This document shows, in pieces, positions 52,880-61,058 of a stretch of DNA of 64,000 bases. Origin of the DNA: Enterococcus mundtii (lineage in GTDB: Bacteria; Bacillota; Bacilli; Lactobacillales; Enterococcaceae); contig NZ_AP019810.1 in the NCBI RefSeq assembly GCF_013394305.1, positions 868,001-932,000 of the forward strand. The letters run 5' to 3'. Under the pieces are notes generated by a model, which was not told the origin of the DNA, did not search any database, and was given only the letters and a program-made list of their open reading frames with translations. Position 1 is the first letter of the stretch. Each line of letters starts with the position of its first letter. A program made the translations under genes and the position numbers.

Positions 52880-53722
52880 ATGTCAGTAAATACTTATCAG
52901 CAAAAAGAAAAATCTCTCTTAAACGACATAGCTCGTTTGGAAAGAAATTTGGCAAACGAGCAAAAAAATATTACTACTTGCGAAAAAAAGATTGTTTCAA
53001 ACCAATCAATTATTGCTCGTTCTAAAAATGCTTCAACCATTCGAACTAAGCAACGTACAATTGAAATAGAGACTAGAAAGCTTGTTCAAATTAAAAAGAA
53101 AATTGCAGACCTCTCTTCAAAGTTAGCAAGAAAGAGAAAAGAATTAGGTGATAATCAAATTAAACTTACCAAAGCAACACAGACAGAAAATGGTAAATTG
53201 CAAAAAAAATTACAAAACTCTTACGGAGAACAACTCAAAACAATGCGGCAATTACAGCAAGAAGAGATTAAAGTCATTCATTCGGATGTCTTAAATGACC
53301 CTTCTCTTTCTGATAAAGAGTATGATGTTTTTATCTCTTATGCTTCCGAAGATTCAAATTATGTTGATAAATTGGAATCAGCCTTTAATGATGCTGGATT
53401 TTCAATATGGCAAGATAGAAGAAGTATTGGCTGGGGAAACTCAATAAGACAATCGATTGATAATGGATTAATTAAATCAAAATTTGGCCTAGTTGTCATT
53501 TCTTCAGACTACATCCAAAAATATTGGACTAACTACGAATTAGATGGAATCTTAAGCAAAGAAAGTTCTACGGGTCGTCAAATGATTTTACCGCTTTGGC
53601 ATAACGTTACTAAAGATGAGGTTGATTCAAAAAGCCCTTCCCTTTCTAATAGATTAGCTTTAGATACCAGACTTAACACTATAAGCGATATTATTGAATC
53701 ATTTAAAAATTTAATCGAATAA
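52880..53722 (+). CDS. coiled-coil TIR-domain protein
   Basis: A 280-aa protein. Residues 5-130 are a long coiled coil (NDIARLERNLANEQKNITTC, IETRKLVQIKKKIADLSSKL). Residues 148-280 are a TIR domain: YDVFISYASEDSNYVDKL, GFSIWQDRRSIGWGNSI, VVISSDYIQKYWTNYELDGI with the candidate NADase Glu at about 220. ATG at 52880 follows GAGAGG. Opposite strand to the prophage genes and next to the lysis end, the usual place of an accessory (moron) gene. An anti-phage NAD+-depleting role is plausible but not shown. Confidence 0.82.
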   Translation: MSVNTYQQKEKSLLNDIARLERNLANEQKNITTCEKKIVSNQSIIARSKNASTIRTKQRTIEIETRKLVQIKKKIADLSSKLARKRKELGDNQIKLTKATQTENGKLQKKLQNSYGEQLKTMRQLQQEEIKVIHSDVLNDPSLSDKEYDVFISYASEDSNYVDKLESAFNDAGFSIWQDRRSIGWGNSIRQSIDNGLIKSKFGLVVISSDYIQKYWTNYELDGILSKESSTGRQMILPLWHNVTKDEVDSKSPSLSNRLALDTRLNTISDIIESFKNLIE

Positions 53723-53947
53723 ACCTAACTTATATAGCAAATCAACTAATCTGTAAAAATCATAAGAGCCTTTGCTATTCACTCCAACGTAGGGAAGCGG
53801 GTTAAGTCCTTTTTTTTCTGCAGCTTTTACCGACTCTAACGACCACGCCGGCTCATTACTAAGCAGAAGTTTCATTAATAAATTTTGATTAAACTCTAAC
53901 CGTTTGATTTTATTTTCCAGCATATCTATTTTTAATCTCTCGTCCAA
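53711..53947 (-). CDS. small phage protein, unknown
   Basis: A 78-aa protein starting with a short coiled coil (IDMLENKIKRLEFNQNLLMK) and ending SLESVKAAEKKGLNPLPYVG. TTG start at 53947 with GGAG ten bases upstream. Overlaps the TIR gene by 12 bp tail to tail. Similar small helix-turn-helix-like proteins are found at prophage ends; function unknown. Confidence 0.55.
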   Translation of the reverse strand: MDERLKIDMLENKIKRLEFNQNLLMKLLLSNEPAWSLESVKAAEKKGLNPLPYVGVNSKGSYDFYRLVDLLYKLGLFD

Positions 53948-53977
53948 AATAAATCATCTCCATCTCTTTATGTATTT

Positions 53978-54000
53978 TGCCCTACTCTCGTAGGGCTATT
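53978..54000 (+). terminator. terminator
   Basis: GCCCTAC-TCTC-GTAGGGC followed on the plus strand by TATTTTTT. It probably ends transcription from the TIR gene before the prophage. Confidence 0.7.
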
Positions 54001-54002
54001 TT

Positions 54003-54896
54003 TTATCGCTTAGGAATCGTCAAAACATACTCAGGGAATCGAATGTCGACTGTTTGTCCATTGATCGTATTTCCATTCGGATCGTTTGTTCGTCGTAACA
54101 TCGGAAAGACTCTTTTCCCTGCAAATTTTCGGATATCTAGTGTGCCATCCAAACCAAATCGCAGGCCACTAGGTAATCCATATGCTGCATTCACATCATC
54201 TCTGATAATACCGGCTGATTTACAACGTCCAATTTCGACATTCGGATTGTCGGCATCCATCCAGAAGACATATCCCTGATTTAAATACGCTGCACCATTT
54301 TGCGGAACCAACCATCCAGCAATCCGGAATGTACCTAGTCGTAACTCGTTGAACACTTCTAACTTACCTACATAGTTCCCACTCGTTTTTGGTGGGCTCA
54401 CTAAAATAATTTGATCATGCGTTAAGTTATTCCCAGATCGTAATCGTTCACGAACCGTATTCATATTGATACCTGGACAGATATTCGAGGCATGGCCGCT
54501 GAATTCGTTATGCCCTAGTACATCGTTGACGGATAAACCAAAACGTTGCATAGCCGCCTTTGCTCGTTCTTCAAATGCTTTTTCTTGTTCAGCTGTAAAT
54601 GAGCCATTGCCAACAAGGCAAATGTGGTAAGTTGGTGTATTATGTCCACTTATACCATTTGTCACATCATTATCGAAGTAGCACCATTGTACGGTACCAT
54701 CTCGTAAAATGATTTCATGATAGCCACCTGTTCCCCAGCCTAATGTGCCATTCCAATGGTTCTGAAACGCCCAAACGTCTCCGGTTGTTGTTGCAGAATG
54801 GTGACGAGCAATTTTAGTTACTTGAGAAACATTTCTTTTGGCATTGGTTGGTCCTAAAATTCTTGAATCGCCTCTTAAATCTTGGATTTTTGTCAT
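54003..54896 (-). CDS. phage endolysin, N-acetylmuramoyl-L-alanine amidase
   Basis: Amidase_2/PGRP-type lysin (about 298 aa). Zinc ligands and active site: ARHHSATTTG, LGHNEFSGHASNICPG; substrate groove TGGYHEIILRDGTVQW. The C-terminal half (ELRLGTFRIAGWLVPQNGAA onwards) is a wall-binding region of a type common in Enterococcus and Lactobacillus phages. ATG at 54896 follows AGGAGG. Last gene of the lysis module. Confidence 0.9.
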   Translation of the reverse strand: MTKIQDLRGDSRILGPTNAKRNVSQVTKIARHHSATTTGDVWAFQNHWNGTLGWGTGGYHEIILRDGTVQWCYFDNDVTNGISGHNTPTYHICLVGNGSFTAEQEKAFEERAKAAMQRFGLSVNDVLGHNEFSGHASNICPGINMNTVRERLRSGNNLTHDQIILVSPPKTSGNYVGKLEVFNELRLGTFRIAGWLVPQNGAAYLNQGYVFWMDADNPNVEIGRCKSAGIIRDDVNAAYGLPSGLRFGLDGTLDIRKFAGKRVFPMLRRTNDPNGNTINGQTVDIRFPEYVLTIPKR

Positions 54897-54964
54897 AATC
54901 AATTCCTCCTAATTTTTTATATAAAAAAACAGCCCTTTGGCTGTGTTTTTCCTTTGCTAATTTG

Positions 54965-55222
54965 TCATTCTTCCGACTGAATAACACTGTTTCCTAAATC
55001 AAATAATCCACCAGCGGCTAATCCTGAAACAGCTCCGGCCCATGCGTAAATCGCTAAATCTTGTGGTGCTAGGGTCACTGCGTATAAAACACCTAACAAA
55101 ATACCCGCAATCACATTGATCACGGGCAAGAGTTTGTAATCCTTCATTTGTGTTTTAATTAACCCTGTGACACCGACGACTAGTGGTGTAATAATACTTG
55201 CAGCAGCTAAGATTTCTGTCAT
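54965..55222 (-). CDS. phage holin
   Basis: An 85-aa protein with two to three hydrophobic segments (EILAAASIITPLVVGVTGLI, LPVINVIAGILLGVLYAV, AWAGAVSGLAAGGLFDL). A start at 55222 with GGGGAG is preferred; the open frame upstream overlaps the XhlA-like gene. Forms the membrane lesions that release the endolysin encoded next. Confidence 0.82.
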   Translation of the reverse strand: MTEILAAASIITPLVVGVTGLIKTQMKDYKLLPVINVIAGILLGVLYAVTLAPQDLAIYAWAGAVSGLAAGGLFDLGNSVIQSEE

Positions 55223-55223
55223 T

Positions 55224-55457
55224 TTATTTTCTCCCCTTTCCAATTTGTTTAAAAATAGATCTGATTTGTTCTTCAATAATTGAAAGCCGATTGCCATAGT
55301 CAATCTGACTTTTTTCTACCCGAATGATCGTCTTTTCTAATTTTCCTAACGTGTGATCAAGTTTCGTGAACATCGCATAAAATTTCGCCACACCTACGAT
55401 CAATGTGCCGCCGAGTGTTATGATCGCTATCCACTCCCCGATAGTAATTCCTTCCAT
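55224..55457 (-). CDS. XhlA-like hemolysin/holin accessory protein
   Basis: A 77-aa protein with one N-terminal membrane segment (WIAIITLGGTLIVGVAKFY) and a C-terminal coiled coil (LGKLEKTIIRVEKSQID). This design matches XhlA-type proteins that act with a holin. It directly precedes the holin gene. Confidence 0.7.
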   Translation of the reverse strand: MEGITIGEWIAIITLGGTLIVGVAKFYAMFTKLDHTLGKLEKTIIRVEKSQIDYGNRLSIIEEQIRSIFKQIGKGRK

Positions 55458-55467
55458 AAGTCACCGC

Positions 55468-55596
55468 CTATTCTACTTCTCTCAGTAGTTTTTTTAATTG
55501 TTTTTCAGAAATTGCTAACGGCACAAACATTCGGACTTGTTCGGCAGTGAAAAAACCTTGGCGATACATTCGTTCAATTTGTTCATAACTAAACAT
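55468..55596 (-). CDS. XkdX-family phage protein
   Basis: A 42-aa protein, MFSYEQIERMYRQGFFTAEQ...LKKLLREVE, with AAGGAGG before the ATG. The size, the Y..G..T.EQV pattern and the place between the tail fibre genes and the holin fit the XkdX family (structural, function unknown). Confidence 0.75.
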   Translation of the reverse strand: MFSYEQIERMYRQGFFTAEQVRMFVPLAISEKQLKKLLREVE

Positions 55597-55936
55597 CTTG
55601 GAGCGCCTCCTTTACTTCGGCCAACTGATTGGCAAGTTGGATATCATTCATCATGAGTGTGGCATTCAGTTGTCCCATCTGTTGAATCTGTTCACCTTTA
55701 CATTCATCTTGCTTTTTTAATTCTTCATACAAACATTCAAGATTTTCCAATTTTTCACGAAGTGTTGCGTTTTCTAATTCTTGCCAACGGTTTTCTGTCG
55801 GAATAAAAAACTGATCTGCTAATTCAATTCCTTTTAATGGTGGGACATCTGTATACGGAACAGATATCACACTATCGTCCAAGACTTTCCCAACATACTT
55901 CCCGCCTGTTCGTCCATACTGCCAAATTGATTTCAT
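55589..55936 (-). CDS. phage tail-associated coiled-coil protein
   Basis: A 115-aa protein: a short N-terminal beta part (IWQYGRTGGKYVGKV, VPYTDVPPLKGIELADQ) and a C-terminal coiled coil (LENLECLYEELKKQDECKGE). Found downstream of BppU genes; may link the tail tip. It overlaps the XkdX gene by 8 nt. Confidence 0.55.
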   Translation of the reverse strand: MKSIWQYGRTGGKYVGKVLDDSVISVPYTDVPPLKGIELADQFFIPTENRWQELENATLREKLENLECLYEELKKQDECKGEQIQQMGQLNATLMMNDIQLANQLAEVKEALQDV

Positions 55937-55948
55937 ATTTTCCTCCTT

Positions 55949-58135
55949 TTATGTTACCAAAACTTCTTTGATATACACTTGATCAACACCCCAATTATTC
56001 ACTGAAGCAGTGGTAAAATTAGTTTCTGTCACAAGCGTGACATGTTCTCCAGCATTAAACTTTCTTACACAAAACCAGCCAACATCATTGCGCCAATTCA
56101 ATGAACCAGCGATACCAGCTACACGCCAGTCGCTCGCTCCGTTTACACGCATCCCAAGATAAGCATGGTAACTGTCATCGTTCGTTTGACAGGTAAATTT
56201 ACCGACAAATTGGAGCGCACAGTTTTTTAGAATCGTTAAAGTTTTATTATCTTCAGATAGTGTAAATAAATCATTCGTTTTTGATCGCTCATTATCATAA
56301 GCATACGGATTACCCCAATTTAAAACAGTGCCATTCGAAACAGGTACTCCTACTAATCTTCCACCAATTAAGGATATTCCAAACTTTTCAGTTGATATAC
56401 GTTCACCTTCAATATAAGGATGGTCACAAAAATCCTTTGTTCCTTCAATAGACTGTGGCTCTGTCAGACTTACTTTGTCGTTCAATCTTTTTTCAGTGTA
56501 CTCAGGTGTAACATCCCAGCTATAGTCGTATAGATTATTACTGTCTTTCAAACCTTCACCAAAGTACTTGTAGAATGCGATTGGTGGTGTTGCCGTATCT
56601 CCTTTTTCTATTTTTATCCAATCAATTCTGACAGCCCCTGTTGTTCCAGAAGGCATCTGATATATCCTTAGGTTACTTGGTGAGGCACTACCTGTTAGGT
56701 TATCCGCTGTTGGTGTAAAAGTAATTCTCCAAGTATCTGCTACGCCCTCTACTGGTAACATATCATCTATCCTACATCTACTCTCTTGACCTGTAATGTA
56801 TACTCTAAATGATTGTGTGGTAGGTTTCGTACCTTTCAATGTTAACGTATAGGGTTGTCCTACAATAAAGTTTTCTGTCATATCCTTAGCGTAAAAAAGC
56901 CAAGCATTAGATGAGTATGGGAAGGGTTGTTCCTTATTACCCAAATTAGCATTCAATGGTACTTTTGAAATCTGATAAGGTGCAATTAATAGATTAGGTT
57001 GATGCGGTGTAGCATCTGCACCTTCTTCTATTTTTAGCTTTCTTATTTTAAGTGTTCCTGTTGGGATTGTCGTGTTACTTACCGTTTGCCAAGTAAAATA
57101 TAATACTTTAGGCTCACGGCCTTGATAATCTATAGTCGAAGTCCCTTTCACCGTAACCCATGTATTTCTAGGCACATCACGTGGTAATCGTGAAGTTTGT
57201 ATAAGAACTTGTCCACCATCTGTATAAGCATAGTTAGCAAAAACTTGTGTAACATCCCCTGTATAATCAGCCCCCACATACATTTCGCAACTCATCGTAT
57301 ACTGTGTTTTATCCTTTAAGTACACACTTGTTTCCGGGTTAGTATTCCATTTGACTAATCTTCCACTACCGTCCATTACAACGGTATATTCACCGTTTTC
57401 ATATGTTACCGCACCACCGTCTCCCCATTTAAATGTATCTGAGTCAGTCATAGCTAGGTTAGGATTCCCTGAATAGTCGAAATTACCAAAATCAATGCTG
57501 TTTGAGTACATCCGTTTTAGATTACCTAGCTCGTTGATTTGTTGCTCAGTTTGATTAATTTTTTCATCCAGCATTTTTACTTTTTCTTCCAAACTAACCG
57601 ATTGGTCATTTGCTCGAGCAAATAGTTTTTCAATCTCCTGTTTGGTTGAATCCGTCAATTCTTCGACTTGCTGGGCAAACCAATTAAACCCATTGAAGTA
57701 ATAGGCATCAATTTCATTTGTCGTTTCTTCCAAAGGACTACGATGGATCCTGAACCTAAATCGTCCAGCAGTATCAAGGGACTGTTGATTTGGAAAGTTT
57801 ACATAAACAGAACCCTCTACAACTCCCTGATACCCTAAAATATTCTCTTCTAATACAACATGCACATGACCATTGACCGGATCATCTACCACAGCTAAAT
57901 AATCATGTCTCGCTAGCCCATCCTCGGCCGTCTCCAAAGGAAACGTTAATCGAATTGGAATAAGTGTTCCTTTCGGGATAGAAAAAGCCACTCCTTCATT
58001 TTTTAAAAAGAAGTCGATTTTTGCCGTTCCACGGTCATGAGAATAAAAGGTGGTCCCGTTGTCAATGATAGCTTGTTGGACCGTATCAATAACAATGGGT
58101 TTGTTTGCCACCTTAAAAAACTGATTTTCTTCCAT
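55949..58135 (-). CDS. baseplate upper protein / receptor-binding tail protein
   Basis: A 728-aa phage protein. The N-terminal 150 residues match the BppU (DUF2479) domain (IDTVQQAIIDNGTTFYSHDR, TAKIDFFLKNEGV). A coiled coil follows (ITQ-type repeats, KVKMLDEKINQTEQQINELG), then two carbohydrate-binding-like beta regions (LKDKTQYTMSCEMYVGADYT; KDMTENFIVGQPYTLTLKG) and a C-terminal host-binding head. Starts at the stop of the beta-helix gene. Confidence 0.75.
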   Translation of the reverse strand: MEENQFFKVANKPIVIDTVQQAIIDNGTTFYSHDRGTAKIDFFLKNEGVAFSIPKGTLIPIRLTFPLETAEDGLARHDYLAVVDDPVNGHVHVVLEENILGYQGVVEGSVYVNFPNQQSLDTAGRFRFRIHRSPLEETTNEIDAYYFNGFNWFAQQVEELTDSTKQEIEKLFARANDQSVSLEEKVKMLDEKINQTEQQINELGNLKRMYSNSIDFGNFDYSGNPNLAMTDSDTFKWGDGGAVTYENGEYTVVMDGSGRLVKWNTNPETSVYLKDKTQYTMSCEMYVGADYTGDVTQVFANYAYTDGGQVLIQTSRLPRDVPRNTWVTVKGTSTIDYQGREPKVLYFTWQTVSNTTIPTGTLKIRKLKIEEGADATPHQPNLLIAPYQISKVPLNANLGNKEQPFPYSSNAWLFYAKDMTENFIVGQPYTLTLKGTKPTTQSFRVYITGQESRCRIDDMLPVEGVADTWRITFTPTADNLTGSASPSNLRIYQMPSGTTGAVRIDWIKIEKGDTATPPIAFYKYFGEGLKDSNNLYDYSWDVTPEYTEKRLNDKVSLTEPQSIEGTKDFCDHPYIEGERISTEKFGISLIGGRLVGVPVSNGTVLNWGNPYAYDNERSKTNDLFTLSEDNKTLTILKNCALQFVGKFTCQTNDDSYHAYLGMRVNGASDWRVAGIAGSLNWRNDVGWFCVRKFNAGEHVTLVTETNFTTASVNNWGVDQVYIKEVLVT

Positions 58136-59182
58136 TTACAACACCGTCCCTTTAGTTACAATCAGTCCGACACCTGCAGTTTGAGTCGCTGTACTAGCAA
58201 AACCAGAAGGCGTGGTTCCTCGTAAAGTCGCTGAGTCACAACGAAAACCTACGGTATTTCCAGAACCCGAAATATCTCCCACGTTAATTTCTGCCATAAG
58301 TCGTGAATGAATCGCAAGCGCTTGGTTCACAAAAGTAGTTCGTCCATAAACATTCATCTTCGAGGCCCCGCCACAGTAAAGCGCATTATAAGATGCTTGT
58401 TGGGTAGACTCCCCAAATTTACAAGAAGCGATCGCCATATAACCGCCTTGCTCATTCATGATCCCATATCTTCTGCCTTGGAAAATAGGAGCATTCGCAG
58501 TATCCACTATTTGAATACCTAAAATTTGAAAATAGCCACTACAGAAGAAAAAGCCAATACTTCTGACTTTTACAGGCAAATCACGAGTAGCTGGAGCTAA
58601 CGTTTCTTGACTTTGAATGGTGCGAATAACCAATGTACTCCCCTGAATATTCGCTAATCGGACATCTTCTAAATACACCCCGTCTTCTACCCAGATAGTA
58701 ATCGAAGAAAGATTTAAAAGTGGAATCATATTGACGGCCATTTGGATGGTTTGAAAAGGCCGTTCCTCTGATCCAACTCCTGTCCGATCATCCCCTCGTG
58801 TAGCAGAAACGTAGATGTTTAATGTTGCTGCACTAGGTGAAAACAGTTGTTGAATGACTTCGTTAATCTGTTCGACTGAAGCCCCTTGATTGGCTAATTG
58901 AAATTTTAGCTCACGTATTCGCCTAGCAACACCTTGTTCTCCGCTTAATAATCGATCGTTTAAGGTTGGGTGTGCCGTACCCTCATGATCCACTCGTGCA
59001 TCTACCACTTCAGTTGGTGAATTTCCTCCGACACTAAGGACTAGATTAGAAATACGTTGGTTGGTGGCACGCTGTTGTGTATGGATTGAGTCGACTTCTT
59101 GTTTTGTTTCACGGACATTATGGTTAAATAGTTTCTTCCATTCACTTGAAATCCGATTACTGATTAATTCTTTTAAATTCAT
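58136..59182 (-). CDS. phage tail protein with parallel beta-helix
   Basis: A 348-aa protein. The first 110 residues are helical (ISNRISSEWKKLFNHNVRET), attaching it to the tail. The rest has pectate-lyase-like beta-helix signs: NIYVSATRGDDRTGVGSEER, PFQTIQMAVNMIP, ITIWVEDGVYLEDVRLANIQ. Possibly a depolymerase or a structural spike. ATG overlaps the stop of the preceding gene. Confidence 0.7.
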   Translation of the reverse strand: MNLKELISNRISSEWKKLFNHNVRETKQEVDSIHTQQRATNQRISNLVLSVGGNSPTEVVDARVDHEGTAHPTLNDRLLSGEQGVARRIRELKFQLANQGASVEQINEVIQQLFSPSAATLNIYVSATRGDDRTGVGSEERPFQTIQMAVNMIPLLNLSSITIWVEDGVYLEDVRLANIQGSTLVIRTIQSQETLAPATRDLPVKVRSIGFFFCSGYFQILGIQIVDTANAPIFQGRRYGIMNEQGGYMAIASCKFGESTQQASYNALYCGGASKMNVYGRTTFVNQALAIHSRLMAEINVGDISGSGNTVGFRCDSATLRGTTPSGFASTATQTAGVGLIVTKGTVL

Positions 59183-60210
59183 TACACCACTCCTTTCTGT
59201 CGTAATTGAACCAATAGTTTCGTCATTGTTTTTTTAGTGTTCGAGAGAACCACTTCAGGTGGTTTCTTCGGTACTAAGGGAAATGTTTTAAGCCCAACTA
59301 CTTGGATATACGTAGAAATTCCCATCGGCTCGTAAATAAAGGGAACATGATCGCCTTTTTGTATTGGCGTCTTCCACTTCAACTTAACAACACCTGAAAT
59401 ATTTGGTGTATCTTGTAGTTCATTTCTTAAGCGTTCCATCATACTTTCCTGATGATGATAGCGTTCATCTCGAACAGGATCTTGAATTCGAATCCCCCAT
59501 TTTGCCGATTCTTGACTGGTAAGTGTGACTGGAGGAAAAACATAATCACTCTCCCGAGGATTATCTGTTTCCACACCTTCTTTTAATGCGCCAAATCCAC
59601 GAATCTGGGTTTTTAAGTTGTACGTGTCGATATCGAATGTCACTTCATCCGTATTATGCTTAAATCGAATCGGCTCATGGACTTTTTTTCCAAACGCATC
59701 TGCAGACATAAAGCGTAAATGTTTATTATCCGGAACAACAACTAAACGAAAGTCCTGTAGGACTTCATTGATCAACCGTAAATAATTCGCATCTCCAAAG
59801 TTTTCCTTATCGGTTGCTGGAAACCCACCGCTTAACTGCCAAGTAAAACCACGAGCACCTGTTCCTAGTATGTGCATCAAGAGTTGCATCGGGGTTCGCC
59901 GACCCGTAATTTTATTGTATTGATACCCGTGTTGAATCGTGTAATAGACATGTGTCGCCACTACTCTTTTATACACCGCTTCTCCAACTGCCGACTCTTG
60001 CATTTCTTTGATGACAAATTGTTGGCCTTGAAAGATGACAGAAGACTCGTAAGTCACTAAATCATACACAACACTATTTCGAACTGTTTTTCGAATAACA
60101 AAACCGACTTCCCACGTTTCGTTCATTTGCCAGTTTTCATAAAAAGACCCCTGATCGTAATCGGTCAGGAGTTCTTCTTGTGTTTCTTCATAATTTCGAA
60201 TCGTTAACAT
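59182..60210 (-). CDS. tail-associated baseplate hub protein (Tal-like)
   Basis: A 342-aa protein of the Siphovirus Tal/gp27-like hub type: N-terminal LTIRNYEETQEELLTDYDQG, SSVIFQGQQFVIKEMQ, TPMQLLMHILGTGARGFTW and the central FKHNTDEVTFDIDTYNLKTQ. No peptidase domain follows, so it is the short form; the enzymatic part may be provided by the next genes. 8 nt after Dit. Confidence 0.7.
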   Translation of the reverse strand: MLTIRNYEETQEELLTDYDQGSFYENWQMNETWEVGFVIRKTVRNSVVYDLVTYESSVIFQGQQFVIKEMQESAVGEAVYKRVVATHVYYTIQHGYQYNKITGRRTPMQLLMHILGTGARGFTWQLSGGFPATDKENFGDANYLRLINEVLQDFRLVVVPDNKHLRFMSADAFGKKVHEPIRFKHNTDEVTFDIDTYNLKTQIRGFGALKEGVETDNPRESDYVFPPVTLTSQESAKWGIRIQDPVRDERYHHQESMMERLRNELQDTPNISGVVKLKWKTPIQKGDHVPFIYEPMGISTYIQVVGLKTFPLVPKKPPEVVLSNTKKTMTKLLVQLRQKGVV

Positions 60211-60218
60211 TGGTTCAC

Positions 60219-61058
60219 CTACTTATAAAGAAATCGGAAATCCCATTCGGATTTCACACGACTGATATTTTGTAATTCAATGTGATTTTCGCCGGGTGCT
60301 AATGTAATCACTCCATGGTTCGTATCAATACCGCAAGAGACCCCATTTTTACGCGGATAGACACTTTCTAGCACTAAAGATTCTCCGTAGCGACGATGCA
60401 GTGGCGGGTAATAAATAAAACGATCACCGGTGGTTCGATTGAACAAGATAAACTCTCCGTCTGATTCCCCTTCGATTCGAATCGTTAAGTCATGTTCTCT
60501 GGGATCAATCGTGAAATCTCCCCCGTTAAAAATAGTAAACCGACTCGTTTCATGGGTATATTGATACTCTTCTGCCACTAAACCTTGTGAAAATTGCCAG
60601 TCCTCTTCTAAGTCAAAGTTAGACTGAGTACTTGCGATTGATTCGGAGCTCCCAGGGAACACCGTGAAAGAAAGGGCGAACATTCCTTTTTGAGGCATGA
60701 TTTTTTGTACTTCCCAGGGCTCCGGAACAACTCTAAATCGTTTCCCAGGCTCTCCAGAATAGCAAATGTAGTAAGGATCCTCTCTGTAAAATAAACTTCT
60801 CATCTCGTTAACGACCAGTCGCCAATCGTACAGATTTCGCGAAGCCAATCGGAAAACCAAGAAGAATGGAAAGCTGTCGTAGGCAAAGTTAACCAGGCGA
60901 CTTCCATCGCTTCCTGAAAATTGTTCAAAATGATACACAGGCTCAGGAGAACCCGGGCCCACATCTGCAATCCTTATCCCTTCAAATAAAGCGTTGAAAT
61001 GGATAGTTCCTTCTTCACAGATTAAATAAATTTGTGTTTCATCATGCAAAACCCACAC
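60219..61058 (-). CDS. distal tail protein (Dit)
   Basis: A 279-aa tail hub protein. N-terminal belt half with FALSFTVFPGSSES-like and YDSFPFFLVFRLASRNLYDW features and a C-terminal galectin-like half (FTIDPREHDLTIRIEGES, ITLAPGENHIELQNISRVKS). It overlaps the tape-measure gene; the start is GTG at 61058 or TTG at 61049, the latter better spaced from AGGGGG. Confidence 0.78.
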   Translation of the reverse strand: MWVLHDETQIYLICEEGTIHFNALFEGIRIADVGPGSPEPVYHFEQFSGSDGSRLVNFAYDSFPFFLVFRLASRNLYDWRLVVNEMRSLFYREDPYYICYSGEPGKRFRVVPEPWEVQKIMPQKGMFALSFTVFPGSSESIASTQSNFDLEEDWQFSQGLVAEEYQYTHETSRFTIFNGGDFTIDPREHDLTIRIEGESDGEFILFNRTTGDRFIYYPPLHRRYGESLVLESVYPRKNGVSCGIDTNHGVITLAPGENHIELQNISRVKSEWDFRFLYK

